Origin: Bacillus salacetis
GTDB taxonomy: Bacteria > Bacillota > Bacilli > Bacillales > Bacillaceae_B
NCBI RefSeq assembly: GCF_003581585.1
Contig: NZ_QXIR01000039.1
Span: 1 to 46,416, forward strand
DNA: 46,416 nt
Direction of reading: 5' to 3'
Of this stretch, positions 8,936 through 17,351 are shown piece after piece; positions within the stretch are counted from its first letter, which is position 1, and each line of letters opens with the position of its first letter. The position numbers and the translations under genes were made by a program. The notes below the pieces were generated by a model. It searched no databases. It was given only the letters and a program-made list of their open reading frames with translations, and was not told the DNA's origin.

Positions 8936-9784
8936 GTGAAACGCTGGATGATTGCAGTATTGTTACTGGTATTCATCATATTAGGCGGTTGTGCCAAAGA
9001 TGATGCCGGAGTGCCGGCAGTGGATAAAGATTCTTCAGAACAGGCAAGTGAGATGTCTGATTCTGAAATTGCTTTGGAGGACAAGTCCATAGAGAAAGAA
9101 GACCAAGAAATAAAGGAGGGCAGCTCAACTGCTGAGAAAAAAGAAAGCAGTTCAGATAGCAAAGTAAATCAAACTGACAGTACGGAAACTGAGGGTCAAG
9201 AGACTGAAGATAGCAGCAAGACGGATAAATCTGCTTCAACCCCTTCAGCCAATAAGCAGGAAAACAACAATCAGGCAGAAAAGACAACGAAAGAAAATCC
9301 TGCTGACTCTGCATCAAAGGTAACCGGCAAAACTGAGAAGCCGAACCGGGAGAGCCAAAACACTTCTAAAGAAACACCAAAGCAGCCAGCTGATGCAGAA
9401 AAAGAGGAAACCGCTCCTCCAAAACAATCACCACCCAAGGAACCGGCTAAACCGAAACAAACAGTCAGCATTACCATTTCTGCCCCTGATGTAAAGGGAA
9501 CGATACTGCCTGTTACTGCAGTGGAATGGAAGGAAGGGGACACGGTTCTTGATATTACACAAAGAATCGTGAAAGCACGCGGAATTCAAATAAGTGTCAG
9601 GGGATCGGGTGCAACGGCCTATGTGGAAGGTATCGACAATCTATACGAATTCGATGAAGGACCGATGAGCGGCTGGGAAGCATTCGTAGAAGGTACACCG
9701 CTGGACAGAAGTTCGGGGGTATATGGGGTCCGGCCAAGAGAAACTATAAAGTGGCGGTATACGAAGAATTATCTGGAGGATTGA
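8936..9784 (+). CDS. DUF4430 (transcobalamin-C-like) lipoprotein
   Basis: Probable membrane-tethered cobalamin-binding or hand-over lipoprotein, 282 residues. The N-terminus has a signal with lipobox LGGC (Cys19). It is followed by a long Ser/Glu/Lys/Pro-rich, probably disordered spacer (about 25-170) and one C-terminal DUF4430 beta domain (about 173-282) with the sequence GWEAFVEGTPLDRSSGVY at the position of the hallmark turn. The spacer could let the domain reach through the wall toward the sortase-anchored partner. GTG start behind AAAGGAGG. It lies between the surface protein and the ECF transporter genes. The cargo is inferred from the riboswitch and from the domain's relation to intrinsic factor. 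Confidence 0.85.
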   Translation: MKRWMIAVLLLVFIILGGCAKDDAGVPAVDKDSSEQASEMSDSEIALEDKSIEKEDQEIKEGSSTAEKKESSSDSKVNQTDSTETEGQETEDSSKTDKSASTPSANKQENNNQAEKTTKENPADSASKVTGKTEKPNRESQNTSKETPKQPADAEKEETAPPKQSPPKEPAKPKQTVSITISAPDVKGTILPVTAVEWKEGDTVLDITQRIVKARGIQISVRGSGATAYVEGIDNLYEFDEGPMSGWEAFVEGTPLDRSSGVYGVRPRETIKWRYTKNYLED

Positions 9785-9795
9785 GTTGAAGCAAA

Positions 9796-10683
9796 ATGAT
9801 ACGGGGATTTCGTTCGTTTCATCCTATTATTTTATTACTTTACTATACCTTTGCCATAGCAGGGCTTATGCTTTATCAGCATCCCGTGTTCTTAGCTGCG
9901 GCTGTATTCATCATACTCCTCATTAACTTATTGCTGGATGGCGGAAGAGAACTGAAAAAATGGCGGATGATGATTCTGATTATGGGTGTCCTGATCTTTA
10001 TTTTGACACCCTTTTTTAATCGAAGGGGCAATCATATTTTATTTTATCTTTTTGGTAATCAAGTGGTGCTGGAGGCTGTATGGCAAGGAGTGATGATTGC
10101 TTTGACCCTGGCGGCCATTCTCGCCCTTTTCATCACCTTTAATATCGTCATAACACCCGATAAATTTGTTTTTCTTTTTTCTAAATTCTTTCCGCAATGG
10201 GCACTTCTGATCATGCTCTCGATGAGATTTGTACCGCTGTTGAGACGGAGACTGCTTGAAATCGGTGACGTTCAGGCTGTTAAAGGTTTATCGGTCAAAA
10301 GCGGTCCAATTAAAAGCCGTGCCCGCTCGGGTATGTTCCTGCTGCAGATCCTTCTGACATGGTCGCTGGAGGAATCGATCCAAACGGCAGATTCAATGGC
10401 AGCAAGAGGATATGGATTGGGGAAAAGGAGTAAATATCAACCCTTTTATATGAAACGTAGAGACTGGATTGCTTTAATGTATCTATTGTCAGGCGGCTCA
10501 CTTGTGTTGTTTGGCTGGTGGCTTGAAGATGGTGTCATGACACTGATGCCAGTCCTCGAACCCGTCAGGCTGTATGGCAGGGAGTGGTTCTATTTATTGG
10601 TATGGTGTGTGTTCATAGGCTTTCCGGTTTGGATGGAAGGAAAGGAGTTGATCAAGTGGAAATACTATCGGCGAATGGGCTAA
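9796..10683 (+). CDS. ECF transporter transmembrane (T) component
   Basis: Energy-coupling membrane subunit linking the two ATPase domains to the S component. The 295-residue protein has about five hydrophobic helices and the EcfT coupling-helix signature near residues 197-207 (ADSMAARGYGLG, the Ala-Arg-Gly motif), preceded by SMRFVPLLRRR in the other coupling helix. It starts 12 bp after the lipoprotein gene; its own ribosome site is weak, suggesting translational coupling. The next gene starts inside its last 28 bp. In the CbrTUV naming for cobalamin ECF transporters this would be the T subunit; a dedicated, rather than shared, module is implied by the operon. Confidence 0.88.
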   Translation: MIRGFRSFHPIILLLYYTFAIAGLMLYQHPVFLAAAVFIILLINLLLDGGRELKKWRMMILIMGVLIFILTPFFNRRGNHILFYLFGNQVVLEAVWQGVMIALTLAAILALFITFNIVITPDKFVFLFSKFFPQWALLIMLSMRFVPLLRRRLLEIGDVQAVKGLSVKSGPIKSRARSGMFLLQILLTWSLEESIQTADSMAARGYGLGKRSKYQPFYMKRRDWIALMYLLSGGSLVLFGWWLEDGVMTLMPVLEPVRLYGREWFYLLVWCVFIGFPVWMEGKELIKWKYYRRMG

Positions 10684-12323
10684 GTTTTACCTACCCGGAA
10701 GCAGAAACGGCAGCATTAACAGATATTAATATTAAGATCGAGCAAGGGGACTTCGTTGTTCTTTGCGGTCCCTCGGGAAGCGGGAAATCGACACTGCTCC
10801 GCCTTTTTAAACCAGAAATTGCTCCGCACGGGGAAATAGAGGGAACCCTTGCCTTTCGTGGAACAGAGATCGGTGAATTGAACCTGATTACTACAGCCAA
10901 GGAACTCGGCATGGTGTTCCAGGATCCGGAAAACCAAATCGCGATGGATAATGTAATGGAAGAGCTCATATTTGGAATGGAGAATCTGGGCTTCTCGACT
11001 GAACAAATGCGCAAAAAAGTAGCTGAAATGGTGAATTTCTTCGGACTGAATCATTTGCTTGAAAAAAAGACAGACGAGCTTTCTGGCGGGCAGAAACAAT
11101 TAATCAACTTGGCATCGGTATTATTACTGGAGCCGGCTGTTTTGCTTCTGGATGAACCGACGGCCCAGCTGGACCCGATTGCGGCTAAGGAATTCATTCA
11201 CATGCTGCAACGGTTAAACGATGAATTCGGCATCACGATTGTCATTGTAGAACATCGTCTGGAGGAGCTTTTTACCATTGCGAACAGAGTGATCATGCTC
11301 GAAAACGGTGAGTTGCTGCATGACACATCACCAAGAAAGTTTGTTCAGGAACTTGCAGACCACAAAACAATGAAGAGTTTTTTGCCGAGCACTGCATTAT
11401 TGTATTTGAATTTCCAACAAGAGCGGCTTCCAGAGTCTATTCCTTTAAATGTGAAGGAAGCGCGGCAATGGCTGAATGACCAGGAACTCAAAGCGGCGGC
11501 GCCTCCTCAAATGAAGGAACAATCCAATCAGCCGATCCTCGAGTTGAAAGGCGTGGATTTTCAGTATGAAAGACATTCTTCGCCTGTACTTTATAACCTC
11601 GACCTTACAATTTATGAGGGAGAATGGCTTGCGGTGGTGGGTGCCAATGGGACAGGCAAATCGACCCTTTTGAAAGTCCTGGGGAACATTGTAAAAGCAC
11701 AGCATGGGAGCATGAGATATAGAGGAAAGAAAGTAAGGAAGTGGGAGGTTCAGAAGGTAAGCTATCTTCCTCAAAACCCAAAACTTTTCTTCATCCAGGA
11801 CACGATTAAACAGGAATATGAATATCTCGGAGAGCAATATGGTTTGAAGAATGCAGATGGAAGAATACAGGAGCTTGTAGAGAAATTCAATATGGGTCAC
11901 CTTCAAGACCGCCACCCGTATGATTTGAGCGGCGGGGAAATTCAAAAGGCTGCGTTGATCGGTGCCCTGCTGATAGAACCAACGATTTTGCTGATTGATG
12001 AACCTACAAAAGGACTTGATCCTCAATCTAAAAAAGCGTTCGGTGATCTTCTATCTTCTTTAGTAGAGGATGGACTGACAGTAGTGATGGTAACTCATGA
12101 TATTGAATTCGCTGCAAGTTATGCGACAAGGTGCAGCATGCTGTTCCAAGGGGAAATCACTGTAACAGAAACAACGAAGAACTTCTTCCATGAAAATACT
12201 TATTACACAACAGTCATTAATCGAGTAACACGCAACAGCAATGTACATCCTGTTGTTACGCTGGAGGAGGCAAAGAGGTTATGGCACGTTCAAAGCAGAT
12301 ACTCATCGGAACAGCGATACTAA
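10656..12323 (+). CDS. ECF transporter ATPase, two fused ABC domains
   Basis: Cytoplasmic ATPase powering the ECF importer, 555 residues carrying both A domains in one chain. Domain 1 has Walker A GPSGSGKST (about 38-46), signature LSGGQKQ and Walker B LLLDEPTAQLD. Domain 2 has Walker A GANGTGKST (about 329-337), signature LSGGEIQK and Walker B LLIDEPTKGLD. Both nucleotide sites look intact. The preferred start is GTG 10656 behind AAAGGAG; an upstream in-frame ATG at 10584 has no ribosome site and lies deep inside the T-component gene. It overlaps the T gene by 28 bp and the S gene by 43 bp, consistent with tightly coupled expression. Confidence 0.92.
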   Translation: MEILSANGLSFTYPEAETAALTDINIKIEQGDFVVLCGPSGSGKSTLLRLFKPEIAPHGEIEGTLAFRGTEIGELNLITTAKELGMVFQDPENQIAMDNVMEELIFGMENLGFSTEQMRKKVAEMVNFFGLNHLLEKKTDELSGGQKQLINLASVLLLEPAVLLLDEPTAQLDPIAAKEFIHMLQRLNDEFGITIVIVEHRLEELFTIANRVIMLENGELLHDTSPRKFVQELADHKTMKSFLPSTALLYLNFQQERLPESIPLNVKEARQWLNDQELKAAAPPQMKEQSNQPILELKGVDFQYERHSSPVLYNLDLTIYEGEWLAVVGANGTGKSTLLKVLGNIVKAQHGSMRYRGKKVRKWEVQKVSYLPQNPKLFFIQDTIKQEYEYLGEQYGLKNADGRIQELVEKFNMGHLQDRHPYDLSGGEIQKAALIGALLIEPTILLIDEPTKGLDPQSKKAFGDLLSSLVEDGLTVVMVTHDIEFAASYATRCSMLFQGEITVTETTKNFFHENTYYTTVINRVTRNSNVHPVVTLEEAKRLWHVQSRYSSEQRY

Positions 12324-12970
12324 TCTTTGTACTGCTGGTTGGCTTTCCATTATTCAATACAAGGCATTACCTTGCTTTGAGCCTTCTCATAATGGCAGCT
12401 TCCTTTTTTCCTCTTATGATTACTTTTTCCAAGAAACATGTCATGAGCAGGGAACTTGTGGTCATAGCCATCCTTGCGGCTATTGCTGCTGTCAGCCGGG
12501 TGCCGTTTGCTTCAATACCAAGTGTGCAGCCAACATCCTTTGTGATCATCATGGCTGCTATTGTTCTCGGGCCACAGTCCGGATTTGCCGTCGGCACATT
12601 GGCGGCGATTGTTTCCAATTTGTTTTTGGGACAGGGTCCTTGGACACCATGGCAGATGTATGCGTGGGGAATGATCGGCTTAACGGCAGGTCTGCTGGGC
12701 AAAACCTGGTTGATGCAAAGCAGGGCAGGACGGTGCATTTATGGTTTTGCTGCGGGGATACTCTTTGGCTGGGTCATGAATCTGTGGGTCATAATCGGAC
12801 TCATTCAAGACTTGAATTGGCCATCCATACTATTGTTTTACAGCAACAGCTTTTACTTTGACCTTGCCCATGCCGTCTGTAACGTCTTTTTTCTTTGGGT
12901 ATTCGGAAGCAGCTGGCTGAAGATCATCCGAAGATTCAAGTTGAAATATGGTCTGTTTGAAAATGCTTGA
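12281..12970 (+). CDS. ECF transporter substrate-binding (S) component, probably cobalamin (CbrT-like)
   Basis: Small integral membrane protein of 229 residues with about six helices, expected to bind the vitamin and be toppled by the ECF module. The N-terminal FFPLMITF...AILAAIAAVSRVPFASIPSVQPTSFVIIMAAIVLGPQSGF stretch reads as an ECF S component. The Gly-Pro-Trp-rich region after it (GQGPWTPWQMYAWG) is typical of the cobalt/cobalamin-associated group. Specificity is assigned from the upstream B12 riboswitch and the transcobalamin-like partners rather than from known ligand residues. ATG start behind GGAGG, inside the end of the ATPase gene. Last gene of the operon; no strong terminator follows. 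Confidence 0.82.
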   Translation: MARSKQILIGTAILIFVLLVGFPLFNTRHYLALSLLIMAASFFPLMITFSKKHVMSRELVVIAILAAIAAVSRVPFASIPSVQPTSFVIIMAAIVLGPQSGFAVGTLAAIVSNLFLGQGPWTPWQMYAWGMIGLTAGLLGKTWLMQSRAGRCIYGFAAGILFGWVMNLWVIIGLIQDLNWPSILLFYSNSFYFDLAHAVCNVFFLWVFGSSWLKIIRRFKLKYGLFENA

Positions 12971-13014
12971 GATCAGAAGGAGGCTGGATGAACGGCCCCC
13001 TTCATTCTTATCGA

Positions 13015-13152
13015 TTAGGGAAGGTCTGTATTTTCAAGCTCTTCCTCCATCTGCTCCCCCTGGTCCTCCACTGTGATCCTATTGATTTGTTCAATCAGGA
13101 AGTGGTTCAGATAATCTTGTTCCTTACAATCTGGCTGCTTATCCTTCTCCAT
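13015..13152 (-). CDS. Small acidic protein of unknown function (45 aa)
   Basis: A 45-codon reading frame convergent with the B12 operon. An excellent ribosome site (AAAAAGGAG, 8 nt before ATG) supports it. The product begins MEKDKQPDCKEQDYLNHFL and is rich in Glu, Asp and Gln, with no membrane segment and a single Cys. No family was recognised. The opposite-strand frame over the same region (12967-13296) has no comparable start site. Real translation is likely, function unknown. Confidence 0.55.
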   Translation of the reverse strand: MEKDKQPDCKEQDYLNHFLIEQINRITVEDQGEQMEEELENTDLP

Positions 13153-13186
13153 ATCAAAGCTCCTTTTTCCTGTGGTCCTTATCTAA

Positions 13187-13213
13187 GGCTCTTTTCTTAC
13201 AATGTTGCTATTC
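13187..13213. repeat. Solo terminal inverted repeat of the interspersed element (copy F)
   Basis: AAGGCTCTTTTCTTACAATG and the following TTGCTATTCAT match the terminal repeat of the 165-192-bp elements, but the interior modules do not follow on either side. It is a remnant or an isolated end. The remainder of the gap up to 13582 holds no gene I can support, only a small CCGTCAG/TGAACGG-type hairpin near 13255. Confidence 0.55.
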
Positions 13214-13582
13214 ATAGTTACTTTCCCCGGTATTTCATTGCCTATTCAGCGTTCCGTCAGGCTGAACGGATCTGGCCAATGATGAAGTATATTTAAGGAT
13301 CCTCGAGTATAGTGCAAAGCAAATTGGTCTAATGGCGTCATTTCATATAATATGGATACTAATCAGAATTTACAGAAAATTAGATATGGAGTATTATTTT
13401 GATATACCTTTTCTTTTTTAGAGGCGTAAACCCCTGTTTTATCCTTTAAGCGGTTCCCCTGCTTACCAGGTTTGCCAATACCATTTTGTTGAAAACCCCC
13501 TATTTTTATAATCCAATTTACAAAATGATCTGCAGAAAGGTATTTGAGATCAAGTTTAAACTTAAAATTAAGGAGTGGTTTG

Positions 13583-15007
13583 TTGGAAACGGATATTATC
13601 AGAAAACCTTCATTCATGTACGCATTGTCCATGCTGCTTGCAGCCGTGGCGGTTATTTCGGTTGGAATCCTTGCGTTTGATGCACCGATTCAAATTCTGA
13701 TGTTTATCAGTATGCTTGTGCTGATCCCATTTATGATGGGACTGGGATTTACCTATAAACAAGTAGAAAAGTCGATGATGTCATCGATGAGCAGGGCGCT
13801 TCAGCCAGTCCTGATTCTGTTGACCGTCGGTGTTTTAATCGGTGCATGGATTGCATCTGGAACTGTGCCCACTCTGATTTACTATGGAGTTAATGCGATT
13901 TCACCGCAATTCTTTCTAGTAACTACATTGCTGTTTTGTTCACTTGTATCGGTTGCGACAGGAACTTCGTGGGGAACGATCGGGACCGCCGGAATTGCCA
14001 TGATGGGGGTAGGTACGACTCTTGGTATCCCCATGGGGCTTACAGCGGGTGCGATAATCAGCGGGGCTTATTTTGGAGACAAAATGTCACCGCTGTCGGA
14101 TACGACCAATTTGGCGCCGACAGTTACAGGAGGAGATTTATTTAAGCACATCAAGCATATGCTTTGGACAACGATTCCTGCCTATGTCATCACTGCTGTG
14201 ATTTTCACCTTTGTCGGCTTGGGATACAATGCCGAGGGTGTGAATGCAGAAAGTGTCGTCCAATTAACCACTTATTTGGATGATACGTTCAGCCTGGGAA
14301 TCGTCCCGATGGTTCCCATCATTGTTCTTGTTTCTTTACTGATGCTTAAAAAGCCGGCAATCCCTTCTATTTTCATAGGGGCGGCAACAGGCGGTGCCGT
14401 TGCGGTTCTTTATCAAGGAGTCAGCTTTAACAGTATCATTTCAATTTTTTATAACGGTTATCAAATTGAATCCGGCATTGAGATTGTCGACAGCCTGCTG
14501 CAGCGCGGAGGCTTATCAAGTATGCTTGCCTTGGTAGCACTGTTCCTCTTTGCTCTTGGACTGGGTGGAATGCTGGCAGAGTCAGGAGTGCTGGAGGCAT
14601 TGATCGCTTCCTTTGCCCATAAGATTCAGCATACAGGCATGCTTGTCTTTGTGACCATCATCGTCAGCTATACTACACTGGCTATCGGTGGTTCCGTTTA
14701 TTTCTCAACTGTAATGGGCGGAACCTTGATGAGGCCGATTTTTGAACGATTGAACCTTAAGCCAGAGAACCTATCAAGGGTTCTTGAAGATACAGGAACA
14801 CAGAGCTCCTCATTGCTTCCTTGGACAGGAAGCGGCATCTACACCTCAGGAGCATTGGGTGTAGCAACCGGAGCATACTTGCCGTTCTGTTTCCTGGCTC
14901 TTCTGACTCCACTGGTTTCCCTTTTCTATGGGATCACCGGTCTGACCATGACAGAGAAGGAGCGGCCGAGGAAAAAGAACCAGGCAGCCAAAGCTGTCGA
15001 GGCGTAA
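13583..15007 (+). CDS. nhaC: Na+/H+ antiporter, NhaC family
   Basis: Polytopic inner-membrane antiporter exchanging internal Na+ (or an organic counter-solute in some relatives) for protons or another ion. The protein is about 474 residues with around eleven hydrophobic helices. The most conserved region is GTSWGTIGTAGIAMMG followed by GAYFGDKMSPLSDTTNLAP, the NhaC signature with charged residues in the transport core. The preferred start is TTG 13583 behind AAGGAG; an upstream in-frame ATG at 13544 lacks a ribosome site. Single gene with its own terminator. NhaC relatives include malate/lactate antiporters (MleN), so exact substrates remain open. Confidence 0.88.
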   Translation: METDIIRKPSFMYALSMLLAAVAVISVGILAFDAPIQILMFISMLVLIPFMMGLGFTYKQVEKSMMSSMSRALQPVLILLTVGVLIGAWIASGTVPTLIYYGVNAISPQFFLVTTLLFCSLVSVATGTSWGTIGTAGIAMMGVGTTLGIPMGLTAGAIISGAYFGDKMSPLSDTTNLAPTVTGGDLFKHIKHMLWTTIPAYVITAVIFTFVGLGYNAEGVNAESVVQLTTYLDDTFSLGIVPMVPIIVLVSLLMLKKPAIPSIFIGAATGGAVAVLYQGVSFNSIISIFYNGYQIESGIEIVDSLLQRGGLSSMLALVALFLFALGLGGMLAESGVLEALIASFAHKIQHTGMLVFVTIIVSYTTLAIGGSVYFSTVMGGTLMRPIFERLNLKPENLSRVLEDTGTQSSSLLPWTGSGIYTSGALGVATGAYLPFCFLALLTPLVSLFYGITGLTMTEKERPRKKNQAAKAVEA

Positions 15008-15013
15008 GGGGGA

Positions 15014-15050
15014 AAGCTTCAAGCCTGCATATCGGCTTGAAGCTTTTTTT
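15014..15050 (+). terminator. Terminator of nhaC
   Basis: Perfect 12-bp stem AAGCTTCAAGCC/GGCTTGAAGCTT, loop of 8, followed by seven T residues. Confidence 0.92.
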
Positions 15051-15120
15051 GTTGTGTTCTTTTATGCAATAAAGGAATCATTATGGAAATGATAGGAGTA
15101 ATGGGAAGGAGGATTGTGCT

Positions 15121-15831
15121 ATGGAAGAAAATTTTGAGGTACTGCTAAGATCGGTGACAGCCTTGGGGCTTTTGCTGACCGGCGCAAGAATAGTAGGAAA
15201 GCAGACCATTTCACAAATGACAGTATTTGATTTCACCGCTGCGATTACATTGGGGGCAATCGCAGCCAATTTATCCTTTAATACATCTATTAAGGCACAG
15301 AATTTTATTCTTTCACTCATTATTTTTGTCCTTGTATTCTTCCTTATTGAATTGGTTTCGTTAAAAAGCCGCAAAGCAAGAAAGTTCCTTGCCGGTGACC
15401 CTGCAGTCGTCATCCAGAATGGCAGGATTCTGGAACATAATATGAAGAAAATGCGTTATGCATTGGATTATTTGAATCAGCAGTTAAGGGAAAAAGATGT
15501 ATTTGACATCCAGGAGGTCTTATTTGCCATTGTGGAAACGAACGGTACACTAACTGTATTAAAGAAACCTCAGTTCAGAAGCGTGACAAAACAGGATATA
15601 GGGGCACCTTCTCAAGAGGAGCAAAGGCTGCCGATCGAGATGATCATGGACGGGGAGGTCATCGAAAAGAACTTGAGCGAAAATGAAGGAGCCCGAATCT
15701 GGCTCAGGAGAGAATTAGAGAGGCGGAATCTTGAGGAAAAGGAGGTAGTGTATGCTGTCCTTGCTGCCAATGGGATGGTGTACATAGATACCTATAAGGA
15801 TCATATTTCCAGACCGGTAGACGAAGAATAA
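15121..15831 (+). CDS. DUF421-family membrane protein
   Basis: YetF/YrbG/YkjA-type protein of 236 residues. About three N-terminal membrane helices (roughly 8-26, 35-55 and 60-80) are followed by a soluble alpha/beta domain with the family's GARIVGKQTISQMTVFDF and GDPAVVIQNGRI segments. The cytoplasmic part repeats a similar strand-rich module. Spore-forming Bacillus have several paralogues, some linked to sporulation and lipid mobility; the role of this one is unknown. ATG behind AAGGAGG. It stands alone between nhaC and the Mn riboswitch. Confidence 0.85.
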   Translation: MEENFEVLLRSVTALGLLLTGARIVGKQTISQMTVFDFTAAITLGAIAANLSFNTSIKAQNFILSLIIFVLVFFLIELVSLKSRKARKFLAGDPAVVIQNGRILEHNMKKMRYALDYLNQQLREKDVFDIQEVLFAIVETNGTLTVLKKPQFRSVTKQDIGAPSQEEQRLPIEMIMDGEVIEKNLSENEGARIWLRRELERRNLEEKEVVYAVLAANGMVYIDTYKDHISRPVDEE

Positions 15832-15912
15832 GAAATACCTTTCCAGCTATTTACTGATTTTGTCTAAAGTAAATAAGAACTCGAAAAACCATCCTTTTAT
15901 GTTATTTTCCAG

Positions 15913-15940
15913 AAGGGGCTATTCATCCTGAAAACCCCTT
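15913..15940 (+). other. GC hairpin downstream of the DUF421 gene
   Basis: AAGGGG pairs with CCCCTT around a 16-nt loop, 80 bp after the stop. There is no U-run, so it is only a weak terminator candidate. The surrounding 15832-16049 shows no gene. Confidence 0.3.
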
Positions 15941-16049
15941 ATACATAGTTTAACAACGGGCATGAAAAGGAATAGTTACAGTACCCGAAGGAGAAGATAA
16001 GCCGAGTGAACCTGCATCTTCAGGTGTTTTACGAATATTCATGTTCTTT

Positions 16050-16078
16050 TTTGACAATTTCACAATTTGTCTGCATTA
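16050..16078 (+). promoter_or_regulatory. Sigma-A promoter of the terC transcript
   Basis: Perfect TTGACA (16050-16055), a 17-bp spacer and CATTAT (16073-16078), immediately before the riboswitch. Confidence 0.6.
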
Positions 16079-16079
16079 T

Positions 16080-16175
16080 ATAAAGGTAAAGGGGAGTAGC
16101 TGTACAATAAAAGTCGTCATCACGAGGAATTCCTCCGGCTTTATTGGCAATGCAAATTGTTAGCCAGACCTTTAC
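16080..16175 (+). ncRNA. yybP-ykoY manganese riboswitch
   Basis: Contains the conserved AAAGGGGAGTAGC core and a closing GCCAGACCTTTAC. TAAAGGT at the 5' end pairs with ACCTTTA at the 3' end. This class senses Mn2+ and switches on Mn exporters and TerC-family genes. A perfect TGCAAA/TTTGCA hairpin follows at 16176-16190, just before the ribosome site, so control could be translational. Confidence 0.88.
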
Positions 16176-16211
16176 TGCAAATACTTTGCAATTCAAGGAA
16201 GGAGAGGTATT

Positions 16212-16985
16212 TTGGAGTCGATCTGGCTGGAATATGCATGGGCATTATTAATTTTGATTGGTCTTGAAGGCTTGCTTTCTGCAGACAACGCACTTGTACT
16301 TGCTGTTATAGCAAAACATTTACCGGATGACCAGAAGAAAAAAGCGATCAACTATGGAATTCTTATGGCATTCTTTTTCCGTTTTGGAGCTCTTTTTGCT
16401 ATTTCATTCATCGCGAATGTTTGGCAGGTGCAGGCAATCGGTGCAGCCTACCTGATTTATTTGGGAGGAAAGCATCTGATAACTGCAAAGTTCGGAAAAG
16501 AAAATGAGAACATTGAAGAAGAAATTGAAGAGGAATCAAAGGGGAAAGGGTTCTGGCCGACAGTAGGTAAGATTGGTTTGGCAGATCTCGCTTTCGCCAT
16601 CGATTCCATTCTTGCGGCTGTTGCCTTGGCACTCGGCCTGCCTGCTTCAGGTCTTGGTGACTTCGGCGGCATGGACGCCGGTAAATTCATCGTGGTTGTA
16701 CTCGGAGGTATTGCCGGACTCATCTTGATCAAGTATGCAGCCACATGGTTTGTACAGCTGCTCGCGAAACGGCCGGCTTTGGAAACAACAGCTTATGCAA
16801 TTGTTGCCTGGGTAGGTGTCAAACTTGCTGTCATTACCTTGGCGCACGAGGACATTGGTGTACTTGACCATCATTTTCCTCACAGCACAGGCTGGACACT
16901 GACTTTCTATGGTGTACTGATAGCAATTGCCCTGTTTGGATGGTTTGCTCCAGAGAAAAAATCATCTTCACAAGAAGGCAGTTAA
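16212..16985 (+). CDS. TerC-family Mn2+-handling membrane protein (YceF/YkoY type)
   Basis: Integral membrane protein of 257 residues with about seven helices. It carries the TerC family metal-site motifs SADNALVLAVI (residues 23-33) and AFAIDSILAAVA, both with membrane-embedded acidic residues. In Bacillus subtilis this family (MeeF/MeeY) exports Mn2+ and loads secreted enzymes; the upstream Mn riboswitch fits that role. A charged Glu/Lys-rich loop (about 95-112) divides the two halves. Start TTG 16212 behind AAGGAGAGG. Single gene with a terminator at 17001. Confidence 0.92.
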   Translation: MESIWLEYAWALLILIGLEGLLSADNALVLAVIAKHLPDDQKKKAINYGILMAFFFRFGALFAISFIANVWQVQAIGAAYLIYLGGKHLITAKFGKENENIEEEIEEESKGKGFWPTVGKIGLADLAFAIDSILAAVALALGLPASGLGDFGGMDAGKFIVVVLGGIAGLILIKYAATWFVQLLAKRPALETTAYAIVAWVGVKLAVITLAHEDIGVLDHHFPHSTGWTLTFYGVLIAIALFGWFAPEKKSSSQEGS

Positions 16986-17000
16986 TCAATAGCTTTTAAA

Positions 17001-17032
17001 AAACGGACTCAGTGATATGGGTCCGTTTTTTT
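17001..17032 (+). terminator. Terminator of terC
   Basis: Stem ACGGAC.CA/.GGGTCCGT followed by seven T residues, directly abutting the parS site. Confidence 0.88.
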
Positions 17033-17047
17033 GTTTCACGTGAAACA
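17032..17047. promoter_or_regulatory. parS chromosome-partition site 1
   Basis: TGTTTCACGTGAAACA, an exact match to the 16-bp Spo0J/ParB palindrome. In Bacillus these sites cluster in the origin-proximal part of the chromosome, where they nucleate ParB spreading and SMC loading. Confidence 0.92.
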
Positions 17048-17058
17048 TTATTTTCCAA

Positions 17059-17248
17059 GGCAGTTTTCGCATATATTGTTGCTTTCGGAAAACTCCCTGG
17101 TGCCGTATTTTCCCCCTGTAGTCAAAGGGTTACTCTCAAAAAGAACGAGCAGCTCTTTTCATTCCTGCTCACCGGGGTTTTTACGACGATTTACCAGAAT
17201 ATTAGTTGGAAATTATATTGAACAGCAACAAAGTTTACGAAAAGAGCC
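17059..17248 (+). repeat. Interspersed repeat, copy C (190 bp)
   Basis: Begins GGCAGTTTTCGCATATATTG and ends GTTTACGAAAAGAGCC. The internal first hairpin has mutated (GGAAAACTCC against CGTATTTTCC), while AAAGAACGAGCAGCTCTTTT and CACCGGGGTTTTTACGACG are kept. It lies 11 bp from parS and upstream of the recombinase gene. The segment 17249-17351 holds no supported gene. Confidence 0.9.
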
Positions 17249-17351
17249 TTTTCCAAAGCGAATAGATATATATACTTTAGCGAAAGAAAATCATCCAAGC
17301 TTATTCGAACGATTAGGCTTTGTTCTAAGGAACTCTATCTAAACATAAGAT

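Noticed and set aside
12967..13296. 109-residue frame on the plus strand
   Set aside because: Antisense to the better-supported 45-aa gene and to the solo repeat end; no good start.
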